A DNA stretch of 64,000 nucleotides from Streptomyces sp. NBC_00457 (GCF_036014015.1 NZ_CP107905.1:5332001-5396000); one strand, 5' to 3'. Shown: positions 33,626-43,255, counted from the stretch's first letter. Made by a program: numbers and translations. Notes: generated from the sequence alone by a model not told the origin.

Positions 33626-34009
33626 CTACCGCTCGGCGTCGTAGGCGTGCCGGGACTCTTCGACCTTCCCCAGGTTGTCCGACGCCCACTCCGCGAGGTG
33701 GGCGAAGAGGGGGGCGAGGCTGCGGCCGAGGGCGCTGATCTCGTACTCGACGCGGGGCGGGACCTCCGGGTGGTACGTGCGGACGACCAGGCCGTCGCGC
33801 TCCAGTTGCCGCAGCCGCTGGGTCAGCACCTTCGGCGTGATCTTCGCGATCCGCCGCTCCAGTTCGACGAAGCGCTGCCGGCCGTAGGTGTGGAGGGCCC
33901 AGAGGATCGGTGTGGTCCAGCGGCTGAAGACGATGTCCACGACCGGGCTGATGGGGCAGGCGAGTTCGGGGTCGGAGGTCGACGTCCGGGTCTTCGCTTC
34001 GGCGGCCAT
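33626..34009 (-). CDS. HxlR-family transcriptional regulator
   Basis: 127 residues; ATG 34009 preferred with GAGGG 8 bases upstream (GTG 34015 also in frame). HxlR hallmarks: conserved Cys in LACPISPVVDIVFSRWTTPI, then LWALHTYGRQRFVELERRIA, the winged helix KITPKVLTQRLRQLERDGLV and VPPRVEYEISALGRSLAPLF. The single N-terminal Cys (ACPIS) is the redox- or electrophile-sensing residue in several relatives. Divergent from an NmrA-like oxidoreductase, the usual HxlR target arrangement. Confidence 0.92.
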   Translation of the reverse strand: MAAEAKTRTSTSDPELACPISPVVDIVFSRWTTPILWALHTYGRQRFVELERRIAKITPKVLTQRLRQLERDGLVVRTYHPEVPPRVEYEISALGRSLAPLFAHLAEWASDNLGKVEESRHAYDAER

Positions 34010-34041
34010 GGGCACATCCCTCTGAGGTAGTCACTTTCCTC

Positions 34042-34051
34042 TAGGTACCTA
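34042..34051. promoter_or_regulatory. Palindrome in HxlR/oxidoreductase promoter region
   Basis: Perfect palindrome TAGGTACCTA within an AT-rich stretch (34027-34058) that also contains GGTAGT and ACTATACC half-sites. Position between divergent genes makes it the likely HxlR operator. Confidence 0.5.
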
Positions 34052-34115
34052 CTATACCCACGGTGTTAGCGTCCTCCCGTTGGCGCAAATGCGCAGTTCA
34101 CAAAGGGAGTTGACC

Positions 34116-34964
34116 ATGATCGTGGTGACGGGGGCGACCGGCAATGTGGGGCGGTCGCTCGTACGGATTCTGGTGGGCGCCGGTGAGCCGGTGACCGCGA
34201 CCTCGCGCTCCGTCGGGGAGGCGGAACTGCCGCAGGGGGTGCTGCGCCGGGCGGCGGACCTCATCGACGCGGAGAGTCTGCGGCCCGTTCTCGACGGCGC
34301 CGACGCGCTGTTCCTGCAGAACGGGGGTCCGAGCGCCCATCGGCTCGACCCCGCGCACCTCGTCGATGTCGCCAAGGCGGGCGGCGTACGGCGGATCGTG
34401 CTGCTGTCGTCCCAGGGCGTGGCGACCCGGGCGGATTCCGCCTCCCACGGGGAGGTGGCCCGGTCCATCGAGGACGCCGTACGGCAGTCCGGGCTGGAGT
34501 GGGCCGTCCTGCGGCCCGGCGGCTTCGCCTCCAACACCTACGCCTGGGCCGAGTCGGTGCGGACGACGCGGACCGTCACCGCGCCGTTCGGCGACGTCGG
34601 GCTGCCCGTCGTCGACCCGGACGACATCGCGGCGGTCGCGGCCCTCGCGCTACGGGCGGGCGGTCAACATGCCGGGCGGGTCTACGAGTTGACCGGGCCC
34701 GCTGCCGTCACGCCCAGGCAGCAGGCCGCGGCGATCGGGGCCGCGCTCGGCGAACCGGTGCGGTTCATCGAGCAGTCCCGTGATGAGGCCCGCGCGCAGA
34801 TGCTGCGGTTCATGCCCGAGCCCGTCGTCGACACGACCCTCGACATCCTCGGCGAGCCCAACCCGGCGGAGCTGCGGATCAGCCCGGACACCGAACTGGT
34901 CCTCGGGCGGGCGCCGGGCACGTACGCCGGCTGGGCGGAGCGCAACGCCGCCGCCTTCCGCTGA
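34116..34964 (+). CDS. NmrA/SDR-type NAD(P)-binding oxidoreductase
   Basis: 282 residues from ATG 34116 with AAAGGGAG upstream. Atypical short-chain dehydrogenase: N-terminal Rossmann motif VVTGATGNVGRSLVRILV (TGxxGxxG), LRRAADLIDAESLRPVLDGA, the DALFLQNGG strand, VRRIVLLSSQGVATRA and LEWAVLRPGGFASNTYAWAE. No Tyr-x-x-x-Lys catalytic pair is clear, as expected for NmrA-like members that may act as quinone reductases or NADP sensors. Divergent from the HxlR regulator; converges on a response-regulator gene 10 bases on. Confidence 0.9.
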   Translation: MIVVTGATGNVGRSLVRILVGAGEPVTATSRSVGEAELPQGVLRRAADLIDAESLRPVLDGADALFLQNGGPSAHRLDPAHLVDVAKAGGVRRIVLLSSQGVATRADSASHGEVARSIEDAVRQSGLEWAVLRPGGFASNTYAWAESVRTTRTVTAPFGDVGLPVVDPDDIAAVAALALRAGGQHAGRVYELTGPAAVTPRQQAAAIGAALGEPVRFIEQSRDEARAQMLRFMPEPVVDTTLDILGEPNPAELRISPDTELVLGRAPGTYAGWAERNAAAFR

Positions 34965-34974
34965 CCGCCCGCGC

Positions 34975-35631
34975 TCACGCGGGCCGTACCAGCCCCGCGT
35001 CATAGGCGAAGATCACCGCCTGCACCCGGTCCCGTGCCCCGATCTTCGCCAGCACCCGGCTCACATGGGACTTGACCGTGGACTCGGCGAGCGAGAGGCG
35101 TTCGGCGATCTCGGTGTTGCTCCAGCCGGTGGCCATCGCGGTGAGGACCTCGCGTTCACGTTCGGTGAGGGCGGCGAGGCGGCGTTCCTGGTCGGGGGTC
35201 CGGCCCGGCAGACGGTCGGTGAAGGCGTCGATCAGCTTGCGGGTCAGACCGGGCGCGATCACGGCGTCCCCGACGGCCACCGCCCGGATGCCGGCGATCA
35301 GTTCGTCGGGCAGGGCGTCCTTCAGGAGGAAGCCGCTGGCGCCGGCGCGCAGCGCCGAGTAGGCGTACTCGTCGAGGTCGAACGTGGTCAGGACGAGGAC
35401 CCGGGAGCGGCCGCCGGACTGGACGATACGGCGGGTGGCCTCGATGCCGTCCATACCGGGCATCCGTACGTCCATCAGCACGACGTCGGGGCGGAGTTCG
35501 GCGGCCATCCGGACCGCCTCGGCACCGTGCGTGGCCTCGCCGACCACGCTCAGGTCGGGGTGCTGCTCCAGGAGCATGCTGAAGCCGAGCCGCTGCAGGG
35601 CCTGGTCGTCGACGATGAGGACGGTGGTCAT
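34975..35631 (-). CDS. NarL-type response regulator
   Basis: 218 residues. ATG 35631 overlaps the kinase stop (ATGA). Receiver: TVLIVDDQALQRLGFSMLLE, Asp in DVVLMDVRMPGMDGIEATRR, Lys in GFLLKDALPDELI. DNA-binding domain: LAALTEREREVLTAMATGWS, NTEIAERLSLAESTVKSHVS, RVLAKIGARDRVQAVIFAYD. Pairs with the kinase ahead; an MMPL exporter gene lies upstream on the same strand. Confidence 0.94.
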   Translation of the reverse strand: MTTVLIVDDQALQRLGFSMLLEQHPDLSVVGEATHGAEAVRMAAELRPDVVLMDVRMPGMDGIEATRRIVQSGGRSRVLVLTTFDLDEYAYSALRAGASGFLLKDALPDELIAGIRAVAVGDAVIAPGLTRKLIDAFTDRLPGRTPDQERRLAALTEREREVLTAMATGWSNTEIAERLSLAESTVKSHVSRVLAKIGARDRVQAVIFAYDAGLVRPA

Positions 35632-36950
35632 AGGGGGCGCTTCTCCGTGGAGGTGGATGCCAGGGTGGTCGCGATCTCGAAGCGGGCGTGGACGGTCCAG
35701 CCGCCGCGGTCGTTGGGCCCGGCGGTGACACTGCCGCCGTACAGCGCGGCGCGTTCCCGCATGCCGACCAGGCCCCGGCCCTCGTCGCTCACGCGCGCGT
35801 GCAGCGACGGTCCGGTGTCCTCGACGGTGAGGTCCACGGCGGTGTCGTCGGCGGCGATCGTGACCTGGACGGTCGTGTCGGCCGCCGCGTGCTTGAGGGT
35901 GTTGGTGAGGGCCTCCTGGACGACGCGGTAGACGGCGAGCTGGAGGCTGGGCGGCAGGTCGGTGCGGTGGCCCTCGGTGCGCAGGGTGACGGCGGGGCCG
36001 GCGGCGCGGACGCGCTCCAGCAGCGGGGTGAGGTCGTTGAAGCCCGGCTGAGGGGCGAGGGGGGTGCCTTCGGCGGTGGTCTTCTCGTCGTCGCCGATGA
36101 CCGCGAGGAGACGGCGCAGTTCGGCGAGGGCGCCCCGGCCGCTGTCGGCGATGATGCGCAGCGTCTCGGCGCCCCGTTTGGGTTTGGCCTCGGTCAGTCC
36201 GGCGGCGCCGTTCGCGAGGCCGACGATGACGGCGAGGGTGTGGCCGAGGATGTCGTGCATCTCGCGGGCGACGCGGGCGCGTTCGGCGGCGGCGGCGAGC
36301 CGGGCGCGCTGGTCCCGCTCGACCTCCAGGCGCAGGGCGCGTTCGTGCAGGGCCCTGATGTACGCGTTCACCACCCGGCCGACCAGGCCCGCCGCGGCGA
36401 CTGCCGCCACGAGGGCCGACTGGATGATCGCCACCACAGGAGTCTGCAGGCCGATCTCCCGGCCGTCGTCGCGCAGGACGGTGGCCACGGACGTCTGCGT
36501 GACGGCGACGGCCAGACAGACCGCCAGCTGAACGGGCCGGCTGCTGCGGCCCACATTGAGCAGCGCCAGCACGCGCGCGACCTCGGACCCGGTGGGGGCG
36601 TCCAGGGTGAGAGACACCGAGGAGACCACCGAGGTGAGGGCGAAGACCAGGATCGGCCGCTGCTGCCGCCACAGCAGCGGGACGCAGAAGGCGGCCATCA
36701 GGACCAGCAACGTCGGTACACCGGGCCCGATGCCGGTGCCGTCCCTCGCGTCCTGGAGCGCGGGAATACCGAACACCACGCAGAACACCGGACCCGCCCA
36801 GCGCCTGACCCAAGGACGGTTCCGGTCGGCCTCCGCCACCCGCATGAGCGCACGCATGACCGCGACGTCCGAGCGCCGCTCGGCCCCGCCCAGCAAGGCC
36901 TCGGGCGGGACGGAGGCCACCGGCTGCCCGGTGGCGGTCGGTCCGGTCAC
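35628..36950 (-). CDS. NarL-type sensor histidine kinase
   Basis: About 440 residues. GTG 36950 is preferred because GAGAGGG lies 8 bases upstream; GTG 37028 would add 26 residues. Several helices in residues 55-190 (PTLLVLMAAFCVPLLWRQQR, PILVFALTSVVSSVSLTLDA, VQLAVCLAVAVTQTSVATVL, AIIQSALVAAVAAAGLVGRV). H-box VAREMHDILGHTLAVIVGLA; N-box YRVVQEALTNTLKHA; G boxes EDTGPS, DEGRGLVGMRERAALYGG. Cytoplasmic end shares the ATGA overlap with the regulator. Confidence 0.92.
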   Translation of the reverse strand: MTGPTATGQPVASVPPEALLGGAERRSDVAVMRALMRVAEADRNRPWVRRWAGPVFCVVFGIPALQDARDGTGIGPGVPTLLVLMAAFCVPLLWRQQRPILVFALTSVVSSVSLTLDAPTGSEVARVLALLNVGRSSRPVQLAVCLAVAVTQTSVATVLRDDGREIGLQTPVVAIIQSALVAAVAAAGLVGRVVNAYIRALHERALRLEVERDQRARLAAAAERARVAREMHDILGHTLAVIVGLANGAAGLTEAKPKRGAETLRIIADSGRGALAELRRLLAVIGDDEKTTAEGTPLAPQPGFNDLTPLLERVRAAGPAVTLRTEGHRTDLPPSLQLAVYRVVQEALTNTLKHAAADTTVQVTIAADDTAVDLTVEDTGPSLHARVSDEGRGLVGMRERAALYGGSVTAGPNDRGGWTVHARFEIATTLASTSTEKRPL

Positions 36951-37077
36951 GTCGTACGCCCTCTCGGTACAGGGGCCGCCCGCCGGTCCCCGGGGGGAGT
37001 GGGACCGGCGGGCGGGGCGGGTGGTCACGGCCGGGGCTGGGGGCCGTACGCCTGCTTCGGATCGTACGGCCGACCGG

Positions 37078-39294
37078 TCAGCCCCTGCCGGTGGGCACGG
37101 GCTCGGGCTCCCGGTCGCTCTCCGGGGCCTGGTCGAGCAGGTGCCGCAGCTTCTCGCCCTCCACGTCCACGTCGGGCAGGAGGCGGTCCAGCCGGCCGGG
37201 GAGCGACCAGGCGCGGCGGCCGAGCAGGGCCATGACCGCCGGGACGATGGTCATCCGGACCACGAAGGCGTCGAGGAAGACAGCGGCGGCGAGGCCCAGG
37301 CCGATCGACTTGATCATCGCCTCGTCGCTGAGGATGAACCCGGCGAACACGGAGATCATGATGACCGCGGCGGCCGTGACCACCCGGGCCCCGTGCCGGA
37401 AACCGGCGACGACCGCCTCCCTCGCCTCGGCCCCGTGGACGTACTCCTCCCGCATCCGGGTCACCAGGAAGACCTGGTAGTCCATCGCGAGGCCGAACAC
37501 CACGCCGACCAGGAAGATCGGCAGGACGCTCACGATCGGGCCGGTCTGTTCGACGCCGAAGAGGTCCGCGAGCCAGCCCCACTGGAAGACCGCGACGACG
37601 ACGCCGAGGGTGGCGAGGACGCTGAGCAGGAAGCCGGCGGCGGCCTTGATGGGGACGAGGATCGAGCGGAACACCAGCATCAGCAGGACCAGCGCCAGAC
37701 CGACGACCACGCACAGGTACGGGATCAGGGCGTCGTTCAGCTTGTCGGAGATGTCGATGTTGAGGGCGGTGGTGCCGGTGACCATCAGCTCGGCGCCCGT
37801 GTCGTCCTGGAGCTGTGGGCCCCGGTCGCGGATCTCGGAGACCAGGTCGACGGTCTGCTCGCTGGCGGGGGAGGAGCCCGGGACGGCGCGGATCAGGGCG
37901 ACGTCGCCGGCCTGGTTGAACGTCGCGGGGCTCACCGAGGCGACGTCGGGCAGGCCGTCGAGGAGGGTGACCGCGTCATTCGCGGCGGCCTTGGGGTCGT
38001 CGCTGCCGCGCGCGTCGACCACGACGGTCAGGGGGCCGTTGTAGCCGGGGCCGAAGCCGTCGGTGACGGTGTCGTAGGCGGTGCGCTGGGTGCTGCCGGG
38101 GCTGGCCGACTCGTCGCCGGGCATGCCGAGTTGGAGCGACAGGGCCGGGATGGCGAGCAGCAGCAGACCGGCGACCGAGGCGCCGAGGATCTTGACCGGG
38201 TTGCGCAGCACGAAGCGCGACCAGCGCACCCCCATCGGCTCGCGCTCGCCGCTCTCGATCGCCCGCATCCGGCGCGACTTGAGCTTCCCGGTCGCGATGC
38301 GGGGACCGGCGAAGCCGAGCATCGCGGGCAGCAGGGTGAGCGCGATGACCACGGCGACGACGACCGCGAAGGCGGCGCCGAGACCGATGTCGGACAGGAC
38401 CTTGATGCCGATGACGCTCAGCCCGGCCAGCGCGATGACCACGGTCAGCCCCGCGAACACCACCGCCGAACCGGCCGTGCCGAGCGCCCGCCCGGCAGCC
38501 TCCTCCGGCTTGTGCCCGTCCCGCAGCTCCCCCCGGTACCGGGAGACGATGAACAGGGCGTAGTCGATGGCGACCGCCAGGCCCAGCATCAGCGCCAGCG
38601 TGCTGGTGTTGGAGCTCAGGTCGATGAACGCGCTCGCGACGGTGATCCCCAGGATCGCCGCGACGACCCCGAACAACGCGGTCAGCAGCGGCAGTCCGGC
38701 CGCGACCAGCGAGCCGAAGGTGATGACCATGACGACGGCGGCGACCGCGATACCGATCAGCTCGGCCGCGCTCTGGTGGGGCTGCTCCTGGACGGCGTTG
38801 CCGCCCATGCTGACCACGAGACCCGCCCGCTCGCCCTTCCCGGCGATCTCCTCCAGATCGTCACGGGCCCGGTCGGTGACCTCGGCCTCCGTGACCTCGT
38901 ACGTCACCTGCGCATAGGCGACCGTGCCGTCCTTGCTGACGGTGCCGCTGGTGTACGGGTCGGCGACGCTCGCCACCTGCCCGGCCTTCCCGAGGTCCCC
39001 GACGAGCGACTCCACCTCGGTCTTGTGCACCCCGGACGTCAGCTTCTGCCCGTCCGGCGCCTCGAACACCACCCTCGCCGTGGCCCCGGCAGCCGACGCC
39101 TGCGGAAACTCCTTCTCCAGCAGGTCCAGCGCCTTCTGGGACTGGGTGCCGGGGATGGTGAACGCGTCGGACGTACTGGCGCTGACACCGGCGGCCCCGA
39201 TGCCGACGGCCGCCAGCACGGCTATCCACAGCATCAGGACGAGCCGTCGTCGCCGGAACGAGAACCGGCCCAGCCGGTAGAGGAACGTGGCCAC
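37078..39294 (-). CDS. MMPL-family (RND-type) membrane exporter
   Basis: 738 residues from GTG 39294 with GGGAG upstream. Twelve predicted helices in two halves, each with a large external loop: SFRRRRLVLMLWIAVLAAVG at the N-terminus, loop with DAFTIPGTQSQKALDLLEKE, then TLALMLGLAVAIDYALFIVS with the MMPL signature ALFIVSRYR and second copy VVFGLAMDYQVFLVTRMREE. Family exports lipids, siderophores or drugs by proton motive force. A two-component system follows on the same strand and may control it; gap to the kinase start about 127 bases. Confidence 0.93.
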   Translation of the reverse strand: MATFLYRLGRFSFRRRRLVLMLWIAVLAAVGIGAAGVSASTSDAFTIPGTQSQKALDLLEKEFPQASAAGATARVVFEAPDGQKLTSGVHKTEVESLVGDLGKAGQVASVADPYTSGTVSKDGTVAYAQVTYEVTEAEVTDRARDDLEEIAGKGERAGLVVSMGGNAVQEQPHQSAAELIGIAVAAVVMVITFGSLVAAGLPLLTALFGVVAAILGITVASAFIDLSSNTSTLALMLGLAVAIDYALFIVSRYRGELRDGHKPEEAAGRALGTAGSAVVFAGLTVVIALAGLSVIGIKVLSDIGLGAAFAVVVAVVIALTLLPAMLGFAGPRIATGKLKSRRMRAIESGEREPMGVRWSRFVLRNPVKILGASVAGLLLLAIPALSLQLGMPGDESASPGSTQRTAYDTVTDGFGPGYNGPLTVVVDARGSDDPKAAANDAVTLLDGLPDVASVSPATFNQAGDVALIRAVPGSSPASEQTVDLVSEIRDRGPQLQDDTGAELMVTGTTALNIDISDKLNDALIPYLCVVVGLALVLLMLVFRSILVPIKAAAGFLLSVLATLGVVVAVFQWGWLADLFGVEQTGPIVSVLPIFLVGVVFGLAMDYQVFLVTRMREEYVHGAEAREAVVAGFRHGARVVTAAAVIMISVFAGFILSDEAMIKSIGLGLAAAVFLDAFVVRMTIVPAVMALLGRRAWSLPGRLDRLLPDVDVEGEKLRHLLDQAPESDREPEPVPTGRG

Positions 39295-39442
39295 GGAGAA
39301 CTCCCGGAGGGGGTACGAGGAACGTGCCCCCACGCTAGGAACGTATTGCCGCGGCTCCTTGGGCCCGGAGAGGTGAATACGGCCGCCGGCACCGGTACTG
39401 CGGTGCCGTGCGGCCGTCATCCGTCAGGTGTACTCCCCGCGG

Positions 39443-40063
39443 CTAGCCGCAGGCGGGCAGGGTGCTGCGCGAGAAGTCGCGCACGCTGCGGGTGGTCTGG
39501 GCGTTGTCGCTGCCGTACCTGCCGACCCAGACCACGAGCTTCTCGCTGTTGTAGGTGTCGGCGTAGACGTGGCCCTGGGCTTCGATCCGGTCATCCGCGA
39601 GCGCATCTCCCTCAATGGGCCAAGAGCTCTGCGCCGTGTAGAGATTCCAGTTGGCGTTGTCGCCCGAGTTGTTCCACACGGAGAAGCGGAAAGACGTCGA
39701 ATTCGCCTTGCACATGTACACGGTGATCCCGGCCTTCCAGCCCAGCGCCTTGCCGTAGGTCGCCAGCTTCCGCCAGGTCTGGGGTCCGACCTTGCCGTCG
39801 ACGCCGATGTTGGCGTCGTCCTGGAACGACCGGACGCGGCTGCGCGTCCCCGAGCCGTACACGCCGTCCACCGCGAGCCCACCCAGGTTCTTCTGGAGCA
39901 GCTTCACGCAGGTGCCGGTGGAGCCGTAGCTCAGGTAGGTGCTGGAACAGGACGCGGCCTGCGCGGCGGGAGCGGACGCGGCGACGAACGCGAACGTCGA
40001 GGCGGCCACGGTGAGGGCTGTGGCCGAAGCCGTCAGCGCACGGTTGCGAGAGGTGGCAGACAT
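39443..40063 (-). CDS. Secreted peptidoglycan-binding-domain protein
   Basis: 206 residues. Signal peptide NRALTASATALTVAASTFAF, cleavage after AAQAA. Residues 38-100 form a PG_binding_1 three-helix domain (YGSTGTCVKLLQKNLGGLAV, DGVYGSGTRSRVRSFQDDAN, IGVDGKVGPQTWRKLATYG). The remaining 100 residues (beta-rich, FRFSVWNNSGDNANWNLYTA, SEKLVVWVGRYGSDNAQTTR) are not recognised. No catalytic domain is visible, so it may target or protect wall glycans. Confidence 0.88.
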   Translation of the reverse strand: MSATSRNRALTASATALTVAASTFAFVAASAPAAQAASCSSTYLSYGSTGTCVKLLQKNLGGLAVDGVYGSGTRSRVRSFQDDANIGVDGKVGPQTWRKLATYGKALGWKAGITVYMCKANSTSFRFSVWNNSGDNANWNLYTAQSSWPIEGDALADDRIEAQGHVYADTYNSEKLVVWVGRYGSDNAQTTRSVRDFSRSTLPACG

Positions 40064-40215
40064 GGCGGACCTTTCATCGATGGAAAGCGAGGTCGTGCGC
40101 GGCCGCCACGGCCGGTGTCAGCCCCCGTACGCCCCCCGTACGACCGGGACAGTAGCCCGCCCCGGTCGCCGAGTGTGACGGTCGTTCGCCCCACAAGGTC
40201 AATTACCCTTGCTCC

Positions 40216-42606
40216 ATGCGGCTCGGGGGACACGCGGGGAACAGGGCTGGAGCCGCTGATCCCATGGACGGGTCCAGGGCCGGCGAGCGCCTGGTGATCG
40301 GGACCCTCGAGCGGTACGGAGTGTGGCTGCGGTCCACCGTGGTCTGCCTGTGCGGTGCGCTGGGCGTCGTCTCGGCGGACAGGGCGGAGATCGTCCCGGC
40401 GATGTCTCTGCTGGTGCCCGCTCTCCTCGCCTGCGGTGTACGGCTCTACGCGCTGCGCCGCCCGCTCCCGGCCGCCCTGCTGTGGACGTTGGACGCGGCC
40501 GTACTGGTGCTGACGGGACTGTCTCAGCCGGTGCTCGGCGGCGACGGCGCGGATGTGATGGTGGAGGCGATCGTCGACATCAGCGTCATCACCTCTCAGC
40601 ACGAGTGGGGGACGCGACCGGCGGCCGGGGCCGCTCTGGCCGTGTTGGGTATCGCCGTCTGCGCACTGGGCGACGTCCTCTCCTCGCCCACGCACAGCCC
40701 GGAGTTGATACCCCTGGTGCGCATGGTTGTCGAGGTGGGCCTGTCGAGGGGCGCCTACCTGATGGTCCGGGCGCGGGCCAGGGCGGCGGACCGGGCGGCA
40801 GCGGCCAGGGCGGCGTCGCGCCGGGAGGCCGAGGTCGCCGCCGCACGGAGAGCAGCCGAGCGCGAGTACCTGGCGACCCTGCACGACACGGCGAGCGCGA
40901 CGCTGCTGATGGTCTCCCAGGGCGACGGCCGGGACTGGTCGTGGCTGCCTCCACGTGCCAGACAGGATCTGGAGGCCCTGTCCGCCGTGCCCGGATTCGA
41001 GACGGGGAACGTCGACCTCGCGGCACTTCTCGACTGCGTGCCCGAAGGTGAGGGACAGGCCAGGGTGCAGCTCAAGACGCACATCGACGGCCCGCTCGTC
41101 ATTCCGTCCGGCCCAGGGCTCGCGATGTTCAACGGGGTCCGGGAGGCCGTCACCAATGTGGCACGCCATGCCGGGGTGCGGGAGGCGGAGCTCAGGGCAT
41201 GGACCGAGGAGGACGGCACCGTCGTCGTCGAACTGTCCGACGCGGGACGGGGCTTCGACCCGGAGTCCGTCCCCGCGCGGCGCCGGGGCATCTCCGGTTC
41301 CATCATCGGCAGGATGCACGCGGTATCGGGCTCCGCTTCCGTCACCTCACATCCGGACACCGGGACCCTCGTTCAGTGGCGCTGGCAGGGCAGGGCGCAG
41401 GCGCCACAGGCAGGTGACGGAGCGCAGATGACGGGCATACAGCGTCCGCCCCGCGCCCAGGCACAGCACACGGCTGTCGTCCGCCTCATCCGCGGGCAAC
41501 TGCTGTACGGGGCCCAACTGGCCGCGCTGCTCATCAGCCTGGTGTCGCAGTTCACCGTCTCGCTGCGCCAGCTCATGGCCTACCAGGACGTGTACCGCCC
41601 CGCGTGGGCACAGACAGCGGCCTTCGTCTGCCTCGCCGCCGTCGCGGTGAACGGGGCCGCCTATCTGCTGCGCGGCAGGCAGATCCCGTCGCGGGTGCGC
41701 TGGTGGAGCCTGGGCGCGGTGCTGACGGTTTCCGCGACAGGCGCGTTCACGCTCCCGCCGGAGCGGTTGGCAGGGCCCGAGGACTGGGTGTTCGGACTGG
41801 TCGGCTGGCACGCGCTGTTCCTGCTGGCAGACCTGCGGGTCGGGGTGTTCGCGGCGTTCCTCGGGGCGCATGTCGGGCTCAACGCGACCGCTGTGTTCCT
41901 GTCGGGGGCACCGGCCGCCGTGGAGTCGGCCGCCATGGGGATCTCCGTCTGCGGCTTCCAGCTCTCCGTCGGTGTACTGCTGACGCACCTGCTCCACGGC
42001 ACGGCGCCGGCAGCGGGCACCGCCGCCGCACAGGAGGAAGAACTGCGCACCCGGGAACGCATCCACGAGGACATGCAGCGTGATCACAAAGAGCGCTACC
42101 GCACCCTGATGGCGACGACAGTGCCGCTGCTCGTGGGCCTCGGCCACGGCGTGCTGAGCCCGCACGACGAGGACGTCAGGCTGCGGTGCGGCGTGGAGGC
42201 GGCCCGTATGCGCCGCCTGTTCGCGGAAGGCGACGCCGTCCTCGACCCGTTGCTGAACGAGGTGCGGGCGTGCGTCGAGGTGGCCGAGCACCAAGGGGTG
42301 ACGGTGAGCCTGGCCGTACGAGGCCGGCCGGGTGAGGTGCCTGTGGAGGTACGCAGGGAGCTGGTCGACCCGGTGGCGGTGATCCTGGGCCGTACCCGCT
42401 CGACCGCGCGGGTCACCGTCGTGTGGACACCCCGCGCGGTACGCGTGAGCGTGATCGGCGAGGACTGCACCGACGGCCCTGGCACGCCGGAGGCCACGGA
42501 CGCGAAGGTGAGCGTGGCCAGAACGACGCGCGGCAGGAGTGTGTGGGTGGAGGCCGACTGGAAAAGACCGGACCGGCGGCCTGGGGAGTTGAGCCGACAT
42601 GAGTGA
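40216..42606 (+). CDS. Tandem (duplicated) membrane sensor histidine kinase
   Basis: 796 residues; ATG 40216 (alternative ATG 40264, with GGAG 11 bases upstream). Two membrane-plus-cytoplasmic halves are joined in one chain. Half 1: four to five helices (residues 40-185), coiled coil rich in Ala/Arg, H-box EYLATLHDTASATLLMVSQG with His223, N-box FNGVREAVTNVARHAG and G1 DAGRGFDPES. Half 2: five to six helices (425-590; GAQLAALLISLVSQFTVSLR, ILHLL-type final helix), coiled coil, RTLMATTVPLLVGLGHGVLS without a clear phosphorylatable His, and an ATPase-like region lacking intact N and G boxes. The response regulator overlaps its end by eight bases. Confidence 0.85.
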   Translation: MRLGGHAGNRAGAADPMDGSRAGERLVIGTLERYGVWLRSTVVCLCGALGVVSADRAEIVPAMSLLVPALLACGVRLYALRRPLPAALLWTLDAAVLVLTGLSQPVLGGDGADVMVEAIVDISVITSQHEWGTRPAAGAALAVLGIAVCALGDVLSSPTHSPELIPLVRMVVEVGLSRGAYLMVRARARAADRAAAARAASRREAEVAAARRAAEREYLATLHDTASATLLMVSQGDGRDWSWLPPRARQDLEALSAVPGFETGNVDLAALLDCVPEGEGQARVQLKTHIDGPLVIPSGPGLAMFNGVREAVTNVARHAGVREAELRAWTEEDGTVVVELSDAGRGFDPESVPARRRGISGSIIGRMHAVSGSASVTSHPDTGTLVQWRWQGRAQAPQAGDGAQMTGIQRPPRAQAQHTAVVRLIRGQLLYGAQLAALLISLVSQFTVSLRQLMAYQDVYRPAWAQTAAFVCLAAVAVNGAAYLLRGRQIPSRVRWWSLGAVLTVSATGAFTLPPERLAGPEDWVFGLVGWHALFLLADLRVGVFAAFLGAHVGLNATAVFLSGAPAAVESAAMGISVCGFQLSVGVLLTHLLHGTAPAAGTAAAQEEELRTRERIHEDMQRDHKERYRTLMATTVPLLVGLGHGVLSPHDEDVRLRCGVEAARMRRLFAEGDAVLDPLLNEVRACVEVAEHQGVTVSLAVRGRPGEVPVEVRRELVDPVAVILGRTRSTARVTVVWTPRAVRVSVIGEDCTDGPGTPEATDAKVSVARTTRGRSVWVEADWKRPDRRPGELSRHE

Positions 42607-43255
42607 CAGCGCACCGGTCAGCGTGGTCGTCGTCGACGACCATCCCGCGATCCTCTCGGGCGTGGAGGCGTGGTACGCCGCGTCGCGGCGGCCCATCACC
42701 GTGGTCGCGGCCGGCGGCTCCGTGGCGGAAGCCTGGACCGAGCCGGGCAGCACGGCCGATGTCGTCGTCCTGGATCTGCAACTGGGCGAGGGCGGCCCCG
42801 CCTTCGGCAGCCTGCGACGACTCGTCGACGCCGGGCGACAGGTGGTCATCTACTCGATGCGGGACGACGAGCAGACGGCGCTCAGCTGCCTGGACCTGGG
42901 AGCCGCGACCTTTCTGACCAAGAGCGAGGGCCGGGACCACCTGGTCGAGGCGACGCTGGCGGCGGCCGACGACCGGCCCTACATGCCGCCCGCGCTGGCC
43001 GGCGCGCTGGGCACGAACACCCGCGCCGACCGCCCCCAGCTCTCCCTGCGCGAGGAGAACGTACTCATCGAGTGGTTCCAGTCGGAGTCGAAGGAGCTGG
43101 TCGCACAGCGTCTCGGCCTCTCCGTCCGGACGGTCAACTCGTACCTGGACCGCGTGCGGATCAAGTACGCCAACGTCGGCCGCCCCGCGCGGACCAAGGC
43201 GAGCCTGGTCGCCCGCGCCATCCAGGACGGGCTGGTCGACGTCAACGACCTCTGA
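42599..43255 (+). CDS. NarL-type response regulator of the tandem kinase
   Basis: 218 residues; ATG 42599 overlaps the kinase end by 8 bases. Receiver: VVVVDDHPAILSGVEAWYAA, phosphoacceptor Asp in DVVVLDLQLGEGGPA, Lys in FLTKSEGRDHLVE. The C-terminal GerE-like domain reads QLSLREENVLIEWFQSESKE, LVAQRLGLSVRTVNSYLDRV, RIKYANVGRPARTKASLVAR. This variant (EENVLIEWFQ instead of EREVL) matches the atypical LuxR-type regulators that accompany fused kinases in Streptomyces. Confidence 0.92.
   Translation: MSDSAPVSVVVVDDHPAILSGVEAWYAASRRPITVVAAGGSVAEAWTEPGSTADVVVLDLQLGEGGPAFGSLRRLVDAGRQVVIYSMRDDEQTALSCLDLGAATFLTKSEGRDHLVEATLAAADDRPYMPPALAGALGTNTRADRPQLSLREENVLIEWFQSESKELVAQRLGLSVRTVNSYLDRVRIKYANVGRPARTKASLVARAIQDGLVDVNDL

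Noticed and set aside
36556..39726. 1056-residue plus-strand frame over the MMPL and kinase genes
   Set aside because: Antisense of the high-GC MMPL gene; no domain and extreme Asp/Gly/His/Arg bias.
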